64,000 nucleotides of DNA from Metabacillus arenae (GTDB taxonomy: Bacteria; Bacillota; Bacilli; Bacillales; Bacillaceae): positions 186,001 to 250,000 of the forward strand of contig NZ_JACXAI010000001.1 in the NCBI RefSeq assembly GCF_014773385.1, given 5' to 3'. The translations under genes were made by a program, and so were the position numbers. Below the pieces are notes generated by a model that saw only the letters and a program-made list of their open reading frames with translations, was not told the DNA's origin and searched no databases. Below, piece after piece: positions 38,445 to 45,795 of the stretch; position 1 is the first letter of the stretch; each line of letters starts with the position of its first letter.

Positions 38445-38815
38445 GGCACCTGAAAGTTTATCTTATGCTAATCACAAGATTTTCCTCGTGGGTGGTTTGT
38501 ACCTGAATAACATTAAAGGCTGTTTTCAAAAACTTTGTTGCAATTGAACATCCATCACCCTTGCGAGACCTATGTCTCTCCTTGAGGTGAGTTGAGACTT
38601 GAAGCAAACTGTGAGTCACAGGCTGCTTGATCCAATCTCTTTTTATATCATTAGCAACAATTTTTTTGAAATGAGCCATTAAATAACATTTAAGTCAAAC
38701 TCTCTCCAGAGTTGCGTCAAACAAGAGTCTTTTTGCCTGAGAGATTCACTTCTGTTTGCTCCTTCGGCGCTACAAAGCTTTTGGACGATAAACTTGTAGT
38801 CTCTCCCCTTGTTCT
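38445..38815 (-). ncRNA. Glycine riboswitch with expanded second aptamer
   Basis: Aptamer 1 (about 38812-38718) is complete: GGGGAGAGAC, stem CTACAAG/CTTTGTAG, core GCGCCGAAGGAGCAAAC and AATCTCTCAGGCAAAAAGAC. Then ACTCTGGAGAGAG opens aptamer 2, whose P1 can form between GAGAGTTT (38704-38697) and AAACTTTC (38459-38452), followed by AGGTGCCAGGACAGAG. Between the P1 arms are 237 nt instead of the usual short core, and no clear CCGAAGG motif is seen (only CACCTCAAGGAG). Either aptamer 2 was interrupted by an insertion or it has degenerated. It should control gcvT-PA-PB. Confidence 0.85.
38458..38679 (-). other. 73-codon open frame inside aptamer 2 loop
   Basis: An ATG-started frame of 73 aa (MAHFKKIVANDIKRDW...; basic, one Cys, no membrane helix) fills the expanded loop of the second glycine aptamer. 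The nearest GGAGAGAG is about 22 nt upstream, too far. I do not recognise it. It may be a riboswitch-controlled small gene, the remnant of an insertion, or chance. Confidence 0.25.
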
Positions 38816-39101
38816 CATTCGCACATATTCTTTTTTAAAAAGGACATACTACTTAAAAATATGACATTTCGTAAAACAGCAAATTTGTTAGGCTTTCTCT
38901 AACACTCTTACTTATAAACATCCTACCATTAACACATTCATTTCCGCAATGAGAAAATACACAAATAATTAACTTTTTTTCGATATGAATGTTCGGTTTT
39001 TACTTGATCACTATGTCAACTATAGATATTTTTCATTTTCAGAAGCTAAAAAGTGAACGATTAGAAAAAACAACAAAGTAAACGAAAGGGCTGTCAATCC
39101 T

Positions 39102-40778
39102 ATGAATGTACCAATCCATTTTGACCCTAGCTGGGAAGAAGGTTTCTTTGAAAAACTAGACCAAGATGGTCCATGGGCCAACTGGGAGCTCTACAAGCTT
39201 GCCTATCAAGTGCAAAAAAACACTGCAATTCCAACGTTTGAAGGACTTCAGGCACCAATGCACTTGACAAACTTTACCCCCCTTCCTCATCAGCTTGAAG
39301 TTGCTAGACAAGTAGTTGAGGCGATGAACGGAAAGGCCATTCTTGCCGATGAAGTAGGTCTAGGGAAAACGATTGAAGCGGGTCTTATTTTAAAGGAATA
39401 TATGATAAGGAATCTAGTTAAAAAAGTGTTGATCCTTGTTCCTGCCTCACTTGTTTCTCAATGGGCTCGAGAATTAAATGAAAAATTCCATATTCCTGCA
39501 ATTGAACAGAAAAAAAGCTATGTGTGGGAACAATGTGATGTCGTGGTTTCTTCAATTGATACGGCAAAGCGAAGTCCTCACCGCGACATTATTCTAGATT
39601 TAAACTATGACCTTGTCATTATTGATGAGGCTCACAAACTGAAAAATAATAAAACGAAAAACTATGAATTCGTCCAAAAGTTGAAAAAGAAATATTGCTT
39701 ACTGTTAACCGCCACACCGATCCAAAATCGCATTGAAGAAATTTTCAACCTCGTCTCTTTGCTAAAACCGGGCCACCTCGGAAACGAAGCCTATTTTACA
39801 GAGGTTTTTTCAGCTAAAAAACGTTCACTTGAGCACCATGAGCATTTAAGAGACCTGATTAACAAAGTCATGATTCGAAACCGCCGCGGGGATACGGGGA
39901 TTGAATGGACAAAACGGCATGTCGAGACAGTACCGATTACTTTCTCTCCGACTGAACAAAATCTGTACGATGCGATATCCAGCATCAGGCCATTAGCCCC
40001 GAGCATGTTTGCAATTATGACGTTGCAAAGGGAAGCCTGCAGCAGCCGAGAAGCGGTTTATATGACACTTAAAAAAATGGTTGAACGCCCAGAGGAGGCG
40101 GCTGACTCTTCACTTCCTGATCATATTATTCAAGAGTTGATGCAAGCGATTGATGAAGTCACCCAAAATACAAAAGCGATTAAGACGGTTGAGCTGATTC
40201 AAAAAATTGATGATAAAGTTATTATTTTTACGGAGTACCGGGCAACACAGTTTTACCTGCAGTGGTATCTACAGCAGCACGGTATTTCCTCTGTTCCATT
40301 TCGCGGAGGCTTCAAACGCGGAAAAAAGGATTGGATGAAAGATTTATTTAAAAATCGTGCACAAGTGTTAATTGCTACCGAGGCAGGCGGCGAAGGGATT
40401 AACCTGCAGTTTTGCAACCATATCATCAATTATGATTTACCGTGGAATCCAATGAGACTTGAACAACGGATTGGACGTATCCATCGTCTTGGGCAAGAAC
40501 GAGATGTTCATATATATAACATGGCCACCAAAGGGACTGTAGAGGAGCACATTTTAAAGCTGCTTTACGAGAAAATTAACCTGTTTGAAAAAGTCATTGG
40601 CGAACTGGATGAGATTTTAACAAAGCTTGAAGTTAATAATTTCGAAGAGCATCTTCAAGACATTTTATTTAACTCGTCAAGTGATGGTGAGATGAAGATT
40701 AAAATGGAGAACCTTACTTCTCTTATTTCCTACGGGGAACAAATGGACGAAACAAAACAAGCAAGTTCAGATGCCTAG
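39102..40778 (+). CDS. yqhH: SNF2-family DEAD/DEAH helicase YqhH
   Basis: 558 aa with two RecA domains: Q-like and motif I (LPHQLEVARQVVEAMNGKAILADEVGLGKTIEAG), Ia (LILVPASLVSQW), II (LVIIDEAHKLKN), III (LLLTATPIQN), V/VI (LIATEAGGEGINLQFCNHIINYDLPWNPMRLEQRIGRIHRLGQ). An RapA/SNF2-like translocase of unknown job, encoded upstream of yqhG. ATG follows GAAAGGG. Confidence 0.93.
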   Translation: MNVPIHFDPSWEEGFFEKLDQDGPWANWELYKLAYQVQKNTAIPTFEGLQAPMHLTNFTPLPHQLEVARQVVEAMNGKAILADEVGLGKTIEAGLILKEYMIRNLVKKVLILVPASLVSQWARELNEKFHIPAIEQKKSYVWEQCDVVVSSIDTAKRSPHRDIILDLNYDLVIIDEAHKLKNNKTKNYEFVQKLKKKYCLLLTATPIQNRIEEIFNLVSLLKPGHLGNEAYFTEVFSAKKRSLEHHEHLRDLINKVMIRNRRGDTGIEWTKRHVETVPITFSPTEQNLYDAISSIRPLAPSMFAIMTLQREACSSREAVYMTLKKMVERPEEAADSSLPDHIIQELMQAIDEVTQNTKAIKTVELIQKIDDKVIIFTEYRATQFYLQWYLQQHGISSVPFRGGFKRGKKDWMKDLFKNRAQVLIATEAGGEGINLQFCNHIINYDLPWNPMRLEQRIGRIHRLGQERDVHIYNMATKGTVEEHILKLLYEKINLFEKVIGELDEILTKLEVNNFEEHLQDILFNSSSDGEMKIKMENLTSLISYGEQMDETKQASSDA

Positions 40779-40790
40779 GAGGGTAATAAA

Positions 40791-41582
40791 ATGCAGCAAC
40801 AGCAAATCGCTAACTATTTAGAACGTTTTTTCACAGCAAATTCCTGTGATATTTTAGAGAAAAGCTTAGGACATATGAAAGTACAGCTTACAATTGAAAT
40901 GGACAAGGAATTAATGAACAGGCCTTTCTACTGGCATTATCTTGAGAAGACTGGCGGAGTTCCAAATCCAATGCAGCTTACTTTTATTACGAATAAATCC
41001 TATGTATCATCAGATTTAAAGGGTGAGCACATGCATTTCGGCGCACCACGTTTGCACCAGATTTTTCGCTCAACCCAGCAGCTCGGAAGCTACATCCGTC
41101 TATATGAAAACTCTCGACCACAGGAAAATACGCCTTTACATCCATGGCTGGGCGTAAATGTTACCGTATCCTATCAATGCGATATGAAAAAAGACATGAT
41201 TTATTCAATCGGATTGCATTTAATTAGCGGAGCCATTGTAGAAAACTTTCAAGAACAATTAGAGAAGATGGAGTTGACTCCGAAAATTCCAGATATGTGT
41301 TTTACAATCTCCCCCATCATCAAACCGCAAAGCGGATTAACAAGAATAAAGCAGTATATTCAGTCCCACATTGAGCAAGATGATCATGAATGGGCAGGTG
41401 ATGCCAGACAGCGTATGAATGCTGACTTAATGCTTCTTAGCCATTTTTATGAAGATTTAGAAGAGAAACCTGAAATCTATTATTTAGAAAAAGAAGCACT
41501 AAAAGACCTATACGAACCAAAAGTTTCGGTAACCATTCACAACGGTGGGATATTTTATTTGACTAAAAAATCCATGTTTTAA
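40791..41582 (+). CDS. yqhG: YqhG family protein
   Basis: 263 aa, soluble, 12 bp after yqhH with AGGAGGG before the ATG. Family-like stretches are MQQQQIANYLERFFTANSCDI, GVNVTVSYQCDMKKDMIYSIGLHLISG and ARQRMNADLMLLSHFYED. Function unknown; the constant pairing with yqhH suggests a shared role. Confidence 0.9.
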   Translation: MQQQQIANYLERFFTANSCDILEKSLGHMKVQLTIEMDKELMNRPFYWHYLEKTGGVPNPMQLTFITNKSYVSSDLKGEHMHFGAPRLHQIFRSTQQLGSYIRLYENSRPQENTPLHPWLGVNVTVSYQCDMKKDMIYSIGLHLISGAIVENFQEQLEKMELTPKIPDMCFTISPIIKPQSGLTRIKQYIQSHIEQDDHEWAGDARQRMNADLMLLSHFYEDLEEKPEIYYLEKEALKDLYEPKVSVTIHNGGIFYLTKKSMF

Positions 41583-41586
41583 AAAA

Positions 41587-41798
41587 TGTCGAACGAAAAT
41601 TGGGAATAAAAACTGATTTTCGTTTTTTAAATAGGAAAATCCTCTTTGTTTACATAGAAAAAATAAAGATGGCAAAAAAAATTAACTTTTGAGTTAATCG
41701 ACAGATTTCAGCACTCTTTCTATTTATTCCCTTTTATACTAATAGTACATAAGAATTACATACATTAGGGACTAAAGATTTGTCCTATTTTGTCGGAA
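41587..41798 (+). promoter_or_regulatory. sinI upstream region with Spo0A-box-like sites
   Basis: TGTCGAA (41587-41593) is a perfect 0A box; ATCGACA (41697-41703) and TGTCGGA (41791-41797) are one-mismatch versions on either strand. A TATACT at 41735-41740 could be the -10, but no good -35 is visible, which would fit an activator-dependent promoter. In B. subtilis Spo0A~P activates sinI. Functional assignment is inference. Confidence 0.45.
41592..41628 (+). terminator. Terminator after yqhG
   Basis: AACGAAAAT/ATTTTCGTT stem followed by TTTT. It separates yqhHG from the sinI transcription unit. Confidence 0.82.
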
Positions 41799-41814
41799 TA
41801 AAGTCCGCTTGTTC

Positions 41815-41901
41815 AGATAAAGGCAAACCTACCTGAAAAATAGGATCGCAAAGTCACGGGTCTAAGGTTCTGATCACGAGCCATGATGGCCGGGTCGCCT
41901 A
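41815..41901 (+). ncRNA. Cyclic di-GMP-I (GEMM) riboswitch upstream of sinI
   Basis: Consensus GEMM-I blocks occur in order: ATAAAGGCAAACC, a hairpin CCTA...TAGG, ATCGCAAAGTCACGGGTCTAAGG, then CATGATGGCCGGGTCGCC. Only about 20 nt separate it from the sinI ribosome site (GGGAGGG at 41920-41926), so control is likely at translation initiation, or through the alternative pairing noted in the findings. No other gene lies between the aptamer and sinI. Confidence 0.92.
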
Positions 41902-41932
41902 GAATACACTGTGGTATTTTGGGAGGGTAAAC

Positions 41933-42070
41933 ATGGGGGTAAAAGAAATCGAAACAGCTGTATTAGATCAAGAATGGAAGGAGCTGATACTCTCTGCACT
42001 TGAAATGGGCATAAGTCCAGAAGAAATACGATATTATTTAAGAAATCATCCTAATGTTTCTTTTAATTGA
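41933..42070 (+). CDS. sinI: SinI-type anti-repressor
   Basis: 45 aa: MGVKEIETAVLDQEWKELIL continuing with SALEMGISPEEIRYYLRNHP. This is the SinI dimerisation domain (LDQEWxEL...ISPEEIRxYL) that in B. subtilis binds SinR and frees matrix genes from repression. GGGAGGG precedes the ATG at 6 nt. It lacks the longer C-terminal tail of B. subtilis SinI. It is directly under the c-di-GMP riboswitch and 96 bp before sinR. Confidence 0.93.
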   Translation: MGVKEIETAVLDQEWKELILSALEMGISPEEIRYYLRNHPNVSFN

Positions 42071-42094
42071 CTTCAATCAAATTACAAAAAAATC

Positions 42095-42141
42095 GTTCTA
42101 CATATCAAACACTCCCTTCAACTTATGCTATAATAAAGAAC
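42095..42141 (+). promoter_or_regulatory. sinR promoter with SinR-type heptamers
   Basis: GTTCTAC (42095-42101) and AAAGAAC (42135-42141) resemble the SinR heptamer GTTCTYT on opposite strands. The second abuts a TATAAT at 42129-42134, about 30 bp before the sinR ATG. This fits autorepression of sinR (inference). Confidence 0.5.
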
Positions 42142-42166
42142 AATAGCAACTGGAAGGTGATCACAT

Positions 42167-42502
42167 ATGATTGGCGAACGTATTCGAAAATACCGTAAAC
42201 AAAAAAGACTATCACTATCCGAACTAGCAGAAAAAGCAGGAGTCGCAAAATCATATTTAAGCTCTATTGAACGAAATTTACAGTCAAATCCTTCTGTTCT
42301 GTTTTTGGAAAAAATCTCAAACGTTCTCGGTGTAACAGTTAACACCCTATTAAATGAAGAAGATGAAACTATATATGGTAGAGAACTTGATAACGAATGG
42401 TCCTCACTTGTGCGGGAAGCAATGAAATCCGGGGTCACAAAAGACCAGTTCAAAGAGTTTCTGGAATTTAATAAATGGAAAATGAATCAGGAAAAGAAAT
42501 AA
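42167..42502 (+). CDS. sinR: Biofilm master repressor SinR
   Basis: 111 aa. N-terminal XRE HTH (MIGERIRKYRKQKRLSLSELAEKAGVAKSYLSSIERNLQSNPSVLFLEKISNVLGV) plus the C-terminal SinI/SinR interaction domain (LDNEWSSLVREAMKSGVTKDQFKEFLEFNKW). Both match SinR in order and length. In B. subtilis it represses eps, tapA-sipW-tasA and slrR. Neither tapA-sipW-tasA nor slrR is found nearby in this window. Confidence 0.95.
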   Translation: MIGERIRKYRKQKRLSLSELAEKAGVAKSYLSSIERNLQSNPSVLFLEKISNVLGVTVNTLLNEEDETIYGRELDNEWSSLVREAMKSGVTKDQFKEFLEFNKWKMNQEKK

Positions 42503-42537
42503 AGCGTTTGGATGGATCATCATCTAAGCGCTTTATT
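42501..42537. terminator. Terminator between sinR and convergent small gene
   Basis: AAAGCGTTTGGATG/CATCTAAGCGCTTT stem with ATTTAAT; it can serve both directions. Confidence 0.8.
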
Positions 42538-42543
42538 TAATCA

Positions 42544-42756
42544 TTATACATAGTATGAAAAAGTAGAGTCTTTAAACAAGCTAGATTTATTGAATTTTTG
42601 CTGATATTTTTTATATTGAATCGAAAGGCTCAATTTATTGCCAGCCGTAACAGATTTTGCTTTTGTTAAATCCTGCTGACAAATCGGGCGCTTCCAAAGC
42701 CGGTCAGCTGTACTGCTAAAGGAAGCCTTGTAACACCGTGTACAGAGCTTTTTGTA
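42544..42756 (-). CDS. Small zinc-ribbon-like protein
   Basis: 70 aa: MYKKLCTRCYKASFSSTADR, then W-KRPICQQDLTKAKSV and a polar tail. CxxC near the N-terminus plus a later Cys suggests an (incomplete) zinc ribbon; the fourth Cys is replaced by Gln in CQQD. ATG at 42756 has AAAGGAG 7 nt upstream; a longer frame opens at 42831. I do not recognise the family. It occupies the place where tasA lies in B. subtilis. Confidence 0.6.
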   Translation of the reverse strand, partial: YKKLCTRCYKASFSSTADRLWKRPICQQDLTKAKSVTAGNKLSLSIQYKKYQQKFNKSSLFKDSTFSYYV

Positions 42757-42841
42757 CATGTTATTGCTCCTTTCAGATATAAATCCATTAGCTACGGCAT
42801 AAGATGATTGTAGTGAGATGAATTTATTCAAACGCTATAAT

Positions 42842-42855
42842 TCTTTATAAAGAAC
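42842..42855. promoter_or_regulatory. SinR-like palindrome TTCTTTATAAAGAA
   Basis: A perfect 14-bp palindrome (42841-42854), extending to AAAGAAC, made of two inverted SinR-type heptamers. It lies about 85 bp upstream of the small zinc-ribbon-like gene. Confidence 0.5.
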
Positions 42856-43044
42856 AAAAGTATTAGGAATGACTACATACATAATATTTTCCATCGATAA
42901 ACATTTATTAGCTTACTTCCATTACCACCACTATTATAAAAAATTTGAAAAATACGGAAATTTATGTTTATTTCGTTTTAGAGAACAACTAAAGACAGTT
43001 TTCTTCGTTTTACTCGATTTTTCTTACTATATTATCATTTTATT

Positions 43045-43067
43045 AAGAACGAATTGTTTTATATAAT
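43045..43067 (+). promoter_or_regulatory. Promoter of slrA-like gene with SinR-type site
   Basis: TATAAT at 43062-43067 is a good -10. AAGAAC at 43045-43050 lies between -35 and -10, so a bound SinR would block the promoter. About 80 bp before the GTG start. Confidence 0.45.
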
Positions 43068-43145
43068 GAACATATGATAATTAGTAGATTGAAAGGTCCC
43101 ACAATACAGACCTTATTAAATTTGTACTTTACAGGAGGCAGGGTT

Positions 43146-43283
43146 GTGAAACAGGCAGAGTTAGTGAATGTGGAGATATTAGATGATGAATGGCTCCAGT
43201 TAATTATCGAGGCACAAAGAATTGGTTTAACGATTGAAGAAATCCAATCATTTTTAGAACATAAATCTCCCCTCCATAAATAA
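43146..43283 (+). CDS. SinI-domain anti-repressor, SlrA-like
   Basis: 45 aa from the GTG at 43146 (AGGAGG 7 nt upstream): MKQAELVNVEILDDEWLQLI continuing with IEAQRIGLTIEEIQSFLEHK. It is a SinI-domain-only protein. The LxxxWxxLIxEAxxIGLxIxxxxxFLE pattern is closer to B. subtilis SlrA, the second SinR antagonist, than to SinI. The longer frame from 43074 lacks a ribosome site. Confidence 0.82.
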   Translation: MKQAELVNVEILDDEWLQLIIEAQRIGLTIEEIQSFLEHKSPLHK

Positions 43284-43629
43284 AACCAGCCTGCAATCTG
43301 AGCAGGCTAGCTTTGAGATGAGAAGATACCTTCATTATTCTGTAGCTCATAAGCAGTACCTTCTGAAAATCCTAAGAATCTAAAAGATTTGGAATGACCT
43401 TAAGAAAACCATTATCTAATTGAAACTTCTTTGAATCTCCAAAAAATGATGGGAACTTCCTGTTTATATCCATCTTTGAATTATGGATCACCATATTTGA
43501 TTATACGGAATATATAACATCGAAAAATAAAGTTGAAAGCCTTTATCATCTGTTGCCTATACCTATCCTTTTAATAGTAATGAATAAAGAAACAATACAT
43601 GGTAAATAGTAGGAATAAGGCGGTGATCT
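43284..43629. other. Gap between slrA-like gene and yqzG
   Basis: Contains a weak hairpin AGCCTGC/GCAGGCT (43290-43310) after the slrA-like gene and otherwise AT-rich sequence. No remnant of tapA, sipW or tasA is recognisable. Confidence 0.5.
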
Positions 43630-43947
43630 ATGATGAAAAAAATTCTGATTGCAACAACCCTTATCCTCTTATCCGTTTCTCCACTGGGAAATGCTTCATT
43701 TGCTGAGGAATATTATGTGAAACAAACGGATTGGAAATCAATAGCCATGAAGGAAACAAAGAAGCGTTACCCATTGGCGCAAGTCCTTTTCACTCAAAAA
43801 ATATGGGATAAAACAAGGAAAAACATGACTGTTAAACAATATAAGCTTACATTAAGAGAAGGAAATAAAGACTTTGGTGTGTATGTGACTATTTCCTATC
43901 ATCCTGAAACAGAAAAAATTAAAAGTGTACAAATTCTGGAAGAATAA
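43630..43947 (+). CDS. yqzG: YqzG/DUF3889 secreted protein
   Basis: 105 aa with a signal peptide (MKKILIATTLILLSVSPLGNASFA) and a small domain: DWKSIAMKETKKRYPLAQV...VKQYKLTLREGNKDFGVYVTISYHPETEKI. The YqzG family lies at this place in B. subtilis, between comG and tapA. Function unknown. Its stop codon lies within the left inverted repeat of 43943-44738. Confidence 0.87.
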   Translation: MMKKILIATTLILLSVSPLGNASFAEEYYVKQTDWKSIAMKETKKRYPLAQVLFTQKIWDKTRKNMTVKQYKLTLREGNKDFGVYVTISYHPETEKIKSVQILEE

Positions 43948-44056
43948 AGCTGGCTATCGAGTTATAACGGGTTTACTTGTGAGGTGCAAAACGGCAAATC
44001 ACAAACCTAATCACATAGCAAAACTCATAAATTTTACAACACAATAAAAAAGGGGC

Positions 44057-44088
44057 TTAGAGATGCAAATATCTCTAAGCCTTTATTA
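44057..44088 (+). terminator. Terminator-like hairpin downstream of yqzG
   Basis: GGCTTAGAGAT/ATCTCTAAGCC with TTTATT after it, about 110 bp past yqzG. Confidence 0.72.
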
Positions 44089-44139
44089 AATTTTCACTTT
44101 TTTAAGTTGTACAAGTTAATTAACCGCTAAAGCGAGTTT

Positions 44140-44335
44140 GATAAATAAGCGGAGAAATTTCTCTTATTTATCTAATAGCACTGAAAATAGCCAAAATAGA
44201 CGGAAAGATTCCGACTATTGACTCGAAAAACGTGAAGATGGGTACATTTGCTTTGCTTAATCGGAAAACCTCCGCTTATATACACCTAACTGAGCTCTAT
44301 TCTACAGTTTAACCGGAAAACCTCCGCTTATTTTA
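44140..44335. repeat. Four palindromic units at about 52-bp spacing
   Basis: Units AATAAGCGGAGAAATTTCTC, AATAGACGGAAAGATTCCGA, TTAATCGGAAAACCTCCGCT and TTAACCGGAAAACCTCCGCT begin near 44147, 44199, 44258 and 44309. Each is a degenerate CGGA...TCCG palindrome. Spacers are AT-rich and unrelated. They lie inside the inverted-repeat segment. Confidence 0.6.
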
Positions 44336-44741
44336 ACTATCACTGGTTCCTCTATTAAGGATAAGACTTCTTATGTTTCAAAAAAACCAAGTGAACCTCA
44401 TTTTGATGCGTTGTGGGGAGGCTTCCATCTGTTGGGTCTCCTCAGCCCCACTAATCCTGAAGAAGTCTAAGTGCTCGTGAACGTTACCCATTAAAATTAA
44501 ATCCAACAATCTTTGTCATCGCAACATAATCCATGTACTAAATCACAAAGAATTCACAAACTCTCCAATAATTATTTCATACCCTATGATTTCCTATGTG
44601 AATTAGGAAATGATAAGCGATGAAAATTCGCCAAACGCACTGTGAATTATATTGTGAATTCAAGTGCGTTTTCCTATGTGTTTTACAATGTTTGCACCTC
44701 TAAAGTAAACCCGTTATATCGAGTTAACCAGCTTTATTTTT

Positions 44742-45212
44742 TTATATACTTTTTCTCATTGAGAAGTAATAAGACATGATTTGTACGACGGGAATCAGTA
44801 ATACTACAATGATTGGATAATACGGAGCCCTGTCCTGAATGAATGGATAAAGCAACATCAAACCCGCAATTATTGGAACCGCTATATACAATGTAATATA
44901 GGAATTCCGGCAAGCTTTTGCTGTAATCATCATCTCCCTTTCGTCCTGTTCTTCAAATTCTGGAGGAATCATCATAATGGAAGCTAATTTTTTATGTTTT
45001 CTCTTGCTCCGTTTGAAAAACAGAAAAGAGATGAGTCCGCCAATTAAGAGAAATACTGTCAGAGGCATTAAGTTTATAGATATAAACCAAGGCGGCTCAG
45101 GATTTTTTACAATCTCAGCGAATTGTAACTGGGCATCATAAAATGAAATTAAAGCCAAAGCAAACAACACATATAAAACAATGGTGAATAAGACAGTACT
45201 AAAAGTTTTCAT
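44742..45212 (-). CDS. Four-helix membrane protein paired with XRE regulator
   Basis: 156 aa with helices at about 5-25, 45-65, 105-125 and 128-150, and a cytoplasmic loop with PPEFEEQDEREMMITAKACRNSY. Small membrane proteins with a DEREMxITxKA loop commonly sit next to a short XRE regulator in Bacillaceae. Function unknown. It overlaps the regulator by 4 bp. Confidence 0.7.
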   Translation of the reverse strand: MKTFSTVLFTIVLYVLFALALISFYDAQLQFAEIVKNPEPPWFISINLMPLTVFLLIGGLISFLFFKRSKRKHKKLASIMMIPPEFEEQDEREMMITAKACRNSYITLYIAVPIIAGLMLLYPFIQDRAPYYPIIVVLLIPVVQIMSYYFSMRKSI

Positions 45213-45421
45213 TTTCCTTCATCCTCCCCTAACCAAAATACGTCTTCCATTTTCAGTTGAAATGTTTCACAAATCTTTAATGCGAGCAATAATGATGGGA
45301 TGTAATCTCCCTTTTCGAGGGCGGCTATCGTTTGCCTTGTAACCCCAACTGCAGCCGCTAATTTTTCTTGGGTCAAATCATTTCTGGCTCTTAGCTCCTT
45401 TACACGATTAACTATTTGCAC
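45209..45421 (-). CDS. Short XRE-family transcriptional regulator
   Basis: 70 aa, a single HTH: VNRVKELRARNDLTQEKLAAAVGVTRQTIAALEKGDYIPSLLLALKICETFQLKMEDVFWL. Of the YgzD/YozG-like type. GTG start. Translationally coupled to the membrane protein. The 9-bp inverted repeat at 45448-45467 is its likely operator. Confidence 0.88.
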   Translation of the reverse strand: MQIVNRVKELRARNDLTQEKLAAAVGVTRQTIAALEKGDYIPSLLLALKICETFQLKMEDVFWLGEDEGK

Positions 45422-45447
45422 GGCAACACCTGCATTCTACTATATTC

Positions 45448-45467
45448 ATGTTAAGTAAACTTAACAT
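45448..45467. promoter_or_regulatory. Operator-like inverted repeat of the XRE gene
   Basis: ATGTTAAGT-AA-ACTTAACAT, a perfect 9-bp inverted repeat, lies about 27 bp before the regulator start and just upstream of TATAGT on the minus strand. It fits autoregulation. Confidence 0.65.
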
Positions 45468-45565
45468 CCAACTATTCACATTGTAAAACAGACTCAACAT
45501 AATGTAAAGTTCATTTAACATATCGACCAAAAAATAATCACCCATCCGATGAGATAAGTGATGAA

Positions 45566-45745
45566 CTATTTGCGTTTTTTTATCAGCAATTGCAGAGCAA
45601 ACGGAATGATTCCAAACCATCTGGTAGCAATCGGACTGCGCTCGATTTTTTTTCGTTCTTTTCTCTGTTTTTTTTCTTCCTGTGGTGTATCCAGATATTT
45701 TACGATTTGTTGTGTTAAATATTTTACATAATCATTAGTAGACAT
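45566..45745 (-). CDS. yqzE: YqzE family protein
   Basis: 59 aa: MSTNDYVKYLTQQIVKYLDTP, then a basic stretch (EEKKQRKERKKIERSP) and RWFGIIPFALQLLIKKRK. Matches YqzE in sequence pattern and place downstream of comG. ATG at 45745 has GGAGGTGG upstream. Function unknown. Confidence 0.88.
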   Translation of the reverse strand: MSTNDYVKYLTQQIVKYLDTPQEEKKQRKERKKIERSPIATRWFGIIPFALQLLIKKRK

Positions 45746-45795
45746 ACGAAAAGCCACCTCCCTTTCTACTAGACAGTGTGGCCCTTCAACTCTGT

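Larger units (their letters stand above)
43943..44738. repeat. 796-bp segment bounded by 48-bp inverted repeats
   Basis: AATAAAGCTGG...TAACGGGTTTACTT..GAGGTGCAAA at 43943-43990 recurs in reverse complement at 44691-44738, with 41 of 48 positions identical in my manual alignment. No transposase or other gene lies inside. It looks like a MITE-type or decayed element filling the gap between yqzG and the convergent membrane-protein gene. Confidence 0.7.

Noticed and set aside
44140-44335. CRISPR array
   Set aside because: Only four units, repeats too diverged, and no cas genes.
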